A stretch of DNA of 64,000 bases. It comes from Gammaproteobacteria bacterium (GTDB lineage: Bacteria > Pseudomonadota > Gammaproteobacteria > Steroidobacterales > Steroidobacteraceae). The notes under the pieces were generated by a model. That model did not search any database. It saw only the letters and a list, made by a program, of their open reading frames with translations, and was not told the DNA's origin. The stretch is from NCBI GenBank assembly GCA_016707425.1, contig JADJHU010000005.1, positions 69,044 to 133,043 of the forward strand. The letters are read 5' to 3'. Every line of letters begins with the position of its first letter. The stretch's first letter is position 1. The translations under genes were made by a program, and so were the position numbers. Positions 59,828 through 64,000 of this stretch are shown in pieces.

Positions 59828-61669
59828 TCAGGCCCGGTGCGCGCGCTCGTCCTCGAGCGCCTGCCAGCGGGCGAATTTCTGTTCGAGCTCAGTGGCGACC
59901 TCTCCGGCGCGGCGGCGATCGGCCCGGATCTGTTCGGCCCCGCAGCGGTGATACTCAGGGCTCGCCATGCGCGAGTTGAGTGCCTCCTGTTCACGCTCCA
60001 GAGCCTCGATCTCTCGTGGCAGTGCCTCGAGCTCCCTTAGCGACCGGAAGCTCATTCTCCGGCGCGTCTCCGGGGCGAACGCCGCGGCGGGCGCGGGTGT
60101 CCGCTCGCGGGACGGTGCCGCCGCAGGGGCCGCCCGTGCCCGCTGGGCGGCCCAGTCGGCATATCCGCCGATGTGCTCGCGCCATTGCCCCCCACCCTCA
60201 TGCGCCAGGACCTGCGTGACGACGCCGTCGAGAAAGCGACGGTCGTGGCTGACCAGGAGCAGTGTGCCGGGGTAGTCCTGCAGCGTCTGTTCCAGGAGCT
60301 CCAGAGACTCGATGTCGAGGTCGTTCGTCGGCTCATCGAGCACGAGCAGATTGGCCGGCTGCGCGAAGAGCCGCGCGAGCAGTAACCGGTGGCGCTCACC
60401 GCCCGAGAGCATCCGGACCGGGGACTGCGCGCGGCGCGCAGGAAACAGGAAATCGCCGAGATAGCTCACGACATGCCGGCGCTGACCGGCAGTCTCCACC
60501 CAGTCGGATCCCGGGCTGATCGTCTCGGCGACCGTGCGCTGCGGGTCGAGCTGTGCGCGCATCTGGTCGAAGTAGGCGATCCGCAGATTGCTCCCGAGCT
60601 CCACGCGACCGTCATCCGGGGGCAGGGTGCCGAGGATCAGTCGCAGCAGCGTCGACTTGCCGGCGCCATTCGGACCGATGATCCCGAGGCGATCGCCGCG
60701 CTGGATGCGCAGCGACAGCTGTTCGACGACGACACGGTCGCCAAAGCGCTTGCCGATGTCGAAGAGCTCGGCGACGAGGCGCCCGGAGCGCTCACCGCCG
60801 TCGAGGCTGAGCCTGAGTGAGCCGGGACGGTCGCGGCGCGCAGCACGTGCCGCCCGAAGCTGCTCCAGGCGCTGCACGCGACCGGCGTTGCGTGTGCGGC
60901 GGGCCTCGACGCCCTTTCGGATCCAGGCCTCTTCCTGCGCCCAGAAGCGGTCGAAGTGGCGGCGCGCCGTCTCTTCGGCTGCGAGCTCGCCGGTCTTGCG
61001 TGCCTCGTAGGCCGCAAAATTTCCGGGGTAGGAGCGCAGCAGTCCGCGGTCGAGCTCGACGATACGTGTGGTGACCCGATCGAGAAAAGCCCGATCGTGC
61101 GTGATGACGATGGTCGCCGGGGACTCGAGCAGCAGGAGTGTTTCGAGCGTCTCGACGGCGCCGATATCCAGGTGGTTGGTCGGTTCGTCGAGCAGCAGCA
61201 GATCGGGCTGCTGCGCGAAGGCCTGAGCGAGCACGGCGCGCTTGCGCTCACCTCCCGACAGACCCTGCATGGTCCGATCGGACTCGAGCCCGAAGCGGTG
61301 CAGGAATTCCCCGAGACGCGCCGCACGCTGCCAGTACGCAGGATCATCCAGCGCACCGTGGGCGGCGGAGGACCCGGTGGCGCCCGGGATCGGATCACTG
61401 CGTGCTGCGAGGCTTTCCCCGAGGGTGGGGGCGAGCGGCAATTCCGGCTCCTGTGCGACGTGAGCGATGCGCAGTCCGTCGCGGCGCTGCAGCTGGCCGG
61501 CATCGACCTGAGCGATGCCGGCAAGGATCCCGAGGAGTGTGGATTTCCCGGAGCCGTTGCGTCCGATCAGACCGATCCGCTCGCCCTCCTGGACGCTGAG
61601 CTGCGCGCCGTCGAGGAGCGGGTGATCGCCGAAGGCGACGTGGGCATCGTGGAGGGCCAGGAGGGACAC
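59828..61669 (-). CDS. uup: ABC-F family ATPase Uup
   Basis: 613 residues from a GTG at 61669, which gives SLLALHDAHVAFGDHPLLDG. Two ABC domains: P-loops GRNGSGKST and GPNGAGKST, signatures LSGGERKR and LSGGERHR, Walker B LLLLDEPTNHLDIG and LVLDEPTNDLDIES. No membrane segments. The C-terminal coiled coil (LEALPREIEALEREQEALNS) is the Uup type. Members act on ribosomes or DNA recombination intermediates. A longer start at 61702 is possible. Confidence 0.93.
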   Translation of the reverse strand: MSLLALHDAHVAFGDHPLLDGAQLSVQEGERIGLIGRNGSGKSTLLGILAGIAQVDAGQLQRRDGLRIAHVAQEPELPLAPTLGESLAARSDPIPGATGSSAAHGALDDPAYWQRAARLGEFLHRFGLESDRTMQGLSGGERKRAVLAQAFAQQPDLLLLDEPTNHLDIGAVETLETLLLLESPATIVITHDRAFLDRVTTRIVELDRGLLRSYPGNFAAYEARKTGELAAEETARRHFDRFWAQEEAWIRKGVEARRTRNAGRVQRLEQLRAARAARRDRPGSLRLSLDGGERSGRLVAELFDIGKRFGDRVVVEQLSLRIQRGDRLGIIGPNGAGKSTLLRLILGTLPPDDGRVELGSNLRIAYFDQMRAQLDPQRTVAETISPGSDWVETAGQRRHVVSYLGDFLFPARRAQSPVRMLSGGERHRLLLARLFAQPANLLVLDEPTNDLDIESLELLEQTLQDYPGTLLLVSHDRRFLDGVVTQVLAHEGGGQWREHIGGYADWAAQRARAAPAAAPSRERTPAPAAAFAPETRRRMSFRSLRELEALPREIEALEREQEALNSRMASPEYHRCGAEQIRADRRRAGEVATELEQKFARWQALEDERAHRA

Positions 61670-61822
61670 CGCTCTATTCTCGCCCACCTCGAGCGCCCAC
61701 ATCGCGTTTGAGCTCGAGCCTCATGTGCCCTACAATTCGCCGCCCTGCGCGGTCCCTCGGACCTGCCGGGTGGAGCGGCCGCAGGGCCGCTTCGAGAAGT
61801 TGCTTCCAAGTAGCTGATTTGG

Positions 61823-61851
61823 AAAGCCCCCCGAGGGGGCTTTGCTTTTTT
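61823..61851 (+). terminator. First terminator-like hairpin in the rimP leader
   Basis: AAAGCCCCC (61823-61831) pairs with GGGGGCTTT (61835-61843) around a 3-base loop, then GC and six T. It is on the plus strand, and no plus-strand gene ends just before it, so it fits an attenuator in the rimP leader or the end of an unannotated RNA. Confidence 0.75.
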
Positions 61852-61930
61852 GGACCCCTGGCCGGGGTCGCATGGGGCGATTCGCCGGGCTTGGCAGACA
61901 GCCGGCGAACCGAGGACGTGCATGGGGAAG

Positions 61931-61956
61931 TGGGCCTCGACGGCCCATTTTCGTTT
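61931..61956 (+). terminator. Second terminator-like hairpin in the rimP leader
   Basis: TGGGCC (61931-61936) and GGCCCA (61942-61947) with a TCGAC loop, followed by TTTTCGTTT. It lies 22 bases before the rimP start. The E. coli nusA operon has terminators before rimP that NusA acts on, so an attenuation role is plausible. Confidence 0.65.
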
Positions 61957-61977
61957 GTGAAGGGACATACGGTAGCG

Positions 61978-62439
61978 GTGACTACGAGCCTGCGCGAGCG
62001 CCTGATGAGCCTGATCGAGCCGCTTCTGGCGAGCCTCGGGTATGAGCTCGTCGAGCTCGAGTACGTGCCGGGGCGCAGGCAGGGACTGGTGCGGATCTAC
62101 ATCGACCGGCACGAGGGTATCGGACTCGAGGACTGCGAGCGCGCGAGCCACGAGGTGTCGGCGCTGCTCGACACCACCGATCCGGTGCCGGGCGCCTATG
62201 CGCTGGAGGTGTCTTCGCCGGGGTTCGAGCGTGTGCTGCGCACACGAGCGCACTTCGAGCGTTTCACGGGCTCGCGGGTGCATGTGGAGCTCGTTGCGCC
62301 ACGTGCCGGGAGACGCCGCTATACGGGTTCTCTCATGGGCGTCGACGACGACGGCATCCATCTCGAGGTGGACCGGGAGCGCGTGGACATACCGTTCGGG
62401 GAGATCGGCCGGGCGCGGTTGCGAGAGGAAGTCGGATGA
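61978..62439 (+). CDS. rimP: Ribosome maturation factor RimP
   Basis: 153 residues from a GTG at 61978. LRERLMSLIEPLLASLGYELVELEYV opens the N-terminal domain, and GLEDCERASHEVSALLDTTDPVPGAYALEVSSPGFERVLRT is the family signature. A C-terminal SH3-like part follows. RimP promotes 30S assembly. An ATG at 62005 is an alternative. The stop overlaps the nusA ATG. Confidence 0.95.
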   Translation: MTTSLRERLMSLIEPLLASLGYELVELEYVPGRRQGLVRIYIDRHEGIGLEDCERASHEVSALLDTTDPVPGAYALEVSSPGFERVLRTRAHFERFTGSRVHVELVAPRAGRRRYTGSLMGVDDDGIHLEVDRERVDIPFGEIGRARLREEVG

Positions 62440-63932
62440 ACAAGGAAATTCTGATGGTGGTCGACGCTGTCTCCAATGAGAAGAGCGTCGAAAAGGAAAT
62501 CATCTTCGAGGCGCTCGAGGCGGCACTTGCCTCGGCTGCGCGCAGGAAGCACAGCGAAGAATGGGACGTCCGTGTCGCCATCGATCGCAGAACCGGTGAC
62601 TACGAGACCTTCCGCCGCTGGAAGGTCTTTGCCGACGACTCGAAAGAGCTCGAGGTGCCGGAGCGCGAACTGCGCCTCGAGGATGCGCTGGACCTGGATC
62701 CGAAGTCCGTCGTGGGTGGCCATGTCGAGCAGCCCATGGAGTCGGCCGCCTTCGGCCGTATTGCCGCGCAGCAGGCCAAGCAGGTCATCGTGCAGAAGGT
62801 GCGCGAGGCGGAGCGTGCCCAGGTCGTGGAAGCCTACAGGGATCGCGTGGGTCAGCTGGTGAGCGGCGTCGTCAAGCGTGTCGACCGCAACGGCCTCACC
62901 ATCGATCTCGGAGGCAACGCGGAAGGTTTCGTGTCGCGTTCAGACATGATCCCACGCGAGCAGGCCAAGCCGCAGGATCGCATCAAGGCCTTCCTCAGGG
63001 AAGTGCGCTCGGAGCCACGAGGACCGCAGCTGTTCCTCACCCGGACCGCACCGGAGTTCCTGATCGAGCTCTTCAAGCTCGAGGTCCCGGAAGTGGGTCA
63101 GGGTCTGATCCAGATCCTGGGTGCAGCCCGTGATCCGGGGATCCGTGCGAAGATCGCGGTGCGCTCGAACGAGCCGCGCATCGATCCTGTGGGGGCCTGC
63201 GTCGGGATGCGCGGCTCGCGCGTACAGGCGGTGTCGAACGAGATCGCCGGTGAGCGGGTGGACATCATTCCCTACGACGCCAACCCGGCGCAGTTCGTCA
63301 TCAATGCGATGTCGCCTGCGGAGGTACTGTCCATCGTCGTCGACGAGGACACTCATTCCATGGACATCGCCGTTGCCGAGGAGAAACTGTCCCAGGCCAT
63401 CGGCCGCGGCGGACAGAACATCCGGCTCGCGAGCCAGCTGACGGGCTGGGATCTCAACGTGATGAGCGAGTCGGATGCGGATGCGAAGAGCGAGACCGAG
63501 GCGCGCGAGCTCGTGCAGAACTTCATCCGGCAGCTCGACGTCGACGAGGACGTTGCGACGATCCTCGTGCAGGAGGGGCTGTCCAGTATCGAGGAAGTGG
63601 CCTATGTGCCGCAGGCGGAGCTCATGGCGATCGAGGAGTTCGACGAGGACATCGTCCGCGAGCTCAGGAGCCGCGCCCGGGATGTCCTGCTGACGCAGGC
63701 GATTGCGAGCGAGGAGAGCCTCGACCAGCGGATGCCTGCGGAGGATCTGCTGCGTCTCGAAGGCATGAAGCCGGATCTCGCGCTCGCGCTCGCGCGCCGT
63801 GGCGTCTGCACGCGCGACGATCTGGCCGAGCAGTCGATCGACGAGCTTGCCGACATCGACGGGCTCGCGCCCGACGAAGCCGGCAGGCTCATCATGAAGG
63901 CGCGCGAACACTGGTTCGAGGCGGGCCGCTGA
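62436..63932 (+). CDS. nusA: Transcription termination/antitermination factor NusA
   Basis: 498 residues. The N-terminal RNA polymerase-binding domain begins NKEILMVVDAVSNEKSVEKE. The S1 domain is near 130-200 (GVVKRVDRNGLTIDLGGNAEGF), two KH domains follow (VGMRGSRVQAVSNEIAGERVDI and QAIGRGGQNIRLASQLTGWDL), and two C-terminal acidic repeats end it. NusA modulates pausing, termination and antitermination. It overlaps rimP and precedes infB. Confidence 0.97.
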   Translation: MNKEILMVVDAVSNEKSVEKEIIFEALEAALASAARRKHSEEWDVRVAIDRRTGDYETFRRWKVFADDSKELEVPERELRLEDALDLDPKSVVGGHVEQPMESAAFGRIAAQQAKQVIVQKVREAERAQVVEAYRDRVGQLVSGVVKRVDRNGLTIDLGGNAEGFVSRSDMIPREQAKPQDRIKAFLREVRSEPRGPQLFLTRTAPEFLIELFKLEVPEVGQGLIQILGAARDPGIRAKIAVRSNEPRIDPVGACVGMRGSRVQAVSNEIAGERVDIIPYDANPAQFVINAMSPAEVLSIVVDEDTHSMDIAVAEEKLSQAIGRGGQNIRLASQLTGWDLNVMSESDADAKSETEARELVQNFIRQLDVDEDVATILVQEGLSSIEEVAYVPQAELMAIEEFDEDIVRELRSRARDVLLTQAIASEESLDQRMPAEDLLRLEGMKPDLALALARRGVCTRDDLAEQSIDELADIDGLAPDEAGRLIMKAREHWFEAGR

Positions 63933-63957
63933 GGCGCGGATCGCGGGGGTTAACACG

Positions 63958-64000
63958 ATGGCGGATGTAACCGTATCCCAGTTCGCGCAGGTGCTGAAGG
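63958..64000 (+). CDS. infB: Translation initiation factor IF-2, N-terminal fragment (runs off the window)
   Basis: The frame starts MADVTVSQFAQVLK at 63958, the IF-2 N-terminal opening, and continues past the right edge. A GGGGGT lies 7 bases before the ATG. nusA-infB is the standard operon order, so the identity is secure although only 14 codons are seen. Confidence 0.88.
   Translation, partial: MADVTVSQFAQVLK

Overview
The window is a 64-kb stretch of a high-GC gammaproteobacterial chromosome. Evidence for the lineage: a tmRNA with tag peptide ANDDNYALAA, the order hrcA-grpE-dnaK-dnaJ-dapB-carAB-greA, then yhbY/rlmE-ftsH-folP-glmM-tpiA-secG-tRNA-Leu-nuoA..N, then rimP-nusA-infB, plus bamE, fur, recN and nadK. 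A branch near Xanthomonadales/Nevskiales is my guess from gene order and GC; no marker here fixes genus or species.

Layout. (1) 1-6.8 kb, minus strand: the end of a DUF3482 GTPase, DUF2868, then an RND efflux operon (lipoprotein adaptor, pump, MarR regulator). (2) 6.6-8.3 kb: a succinate-semialdehyde dehydrogenase (gabD-like). (3) 8.3-14.6 kb: an accessory island with a Doc/RHH toxin-antitoxin pair, two further Fic proteins, a ParE/YefM pair, an ISL3 transposase fragment joined to the C-terminal half of a Wadjet JetD-like protein, and a small HTH protein. (4) 14.7-16.2 kb: a MarR regulator with two membrane proteins. (5) 16.4-18.6 kb: trans-translation genes ssrA and smpB, a DUF481 outer-membrane protein and rnfH. 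(6) 18.8-21.2 kb: a compact cluster of a DksA-like zinc-finger protein, two CBS-domain proteins and an HPF-like ribosome hibernation factor. (7) 21.2-26 kb: bamE/fur divergent pair, recN, nadK, hrcA. (8) 26-42.4 kb: core housekeeping genes from grpE to secG and tRNA-Leu(GAG). (9) 42.5-56.7 kb: the 14-gene complex I operon. (10) 56.7-61.7 kb: initiator tRNA-fMet, DUF488, HemJ-like, an F420-type oxidoreductase, a HIT protein and Uup. (11) 61.8-64 kb: the rimP-nusA-infB operon with two terminator-like hairpins in its leader.

Functional threads. GrpE, DnaK and DnaJ make one chaperone system, with HrcA as a likely regulator. CarAB and DapB feed pyrimidine, arginine and lysine/cell-wall synthesis. 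The nuo genes build the proton-pumping NADH dehydrogenase. SsrA and SmpB rescue stalled ribosomes.

Several genes that should be intact carry lesions: the efflux adaptor has a one-base frameshift, nuoA lacks its first about 40 codons, nuoH has an in-frame amber codon, and one fic gene has a frameshift in its C-terminal winged helix. Lesions in two complex I subunits point either to sequence/assembly errors or to real decay; raw reads would decide. I see no CRISPR array, rRNA or complete prophage. The strongest candidates for new biology are the Fic-rich island with its palindromic promoters and the JetD remnant. Nothing here can be called a complete undescribed system from sequence alone.
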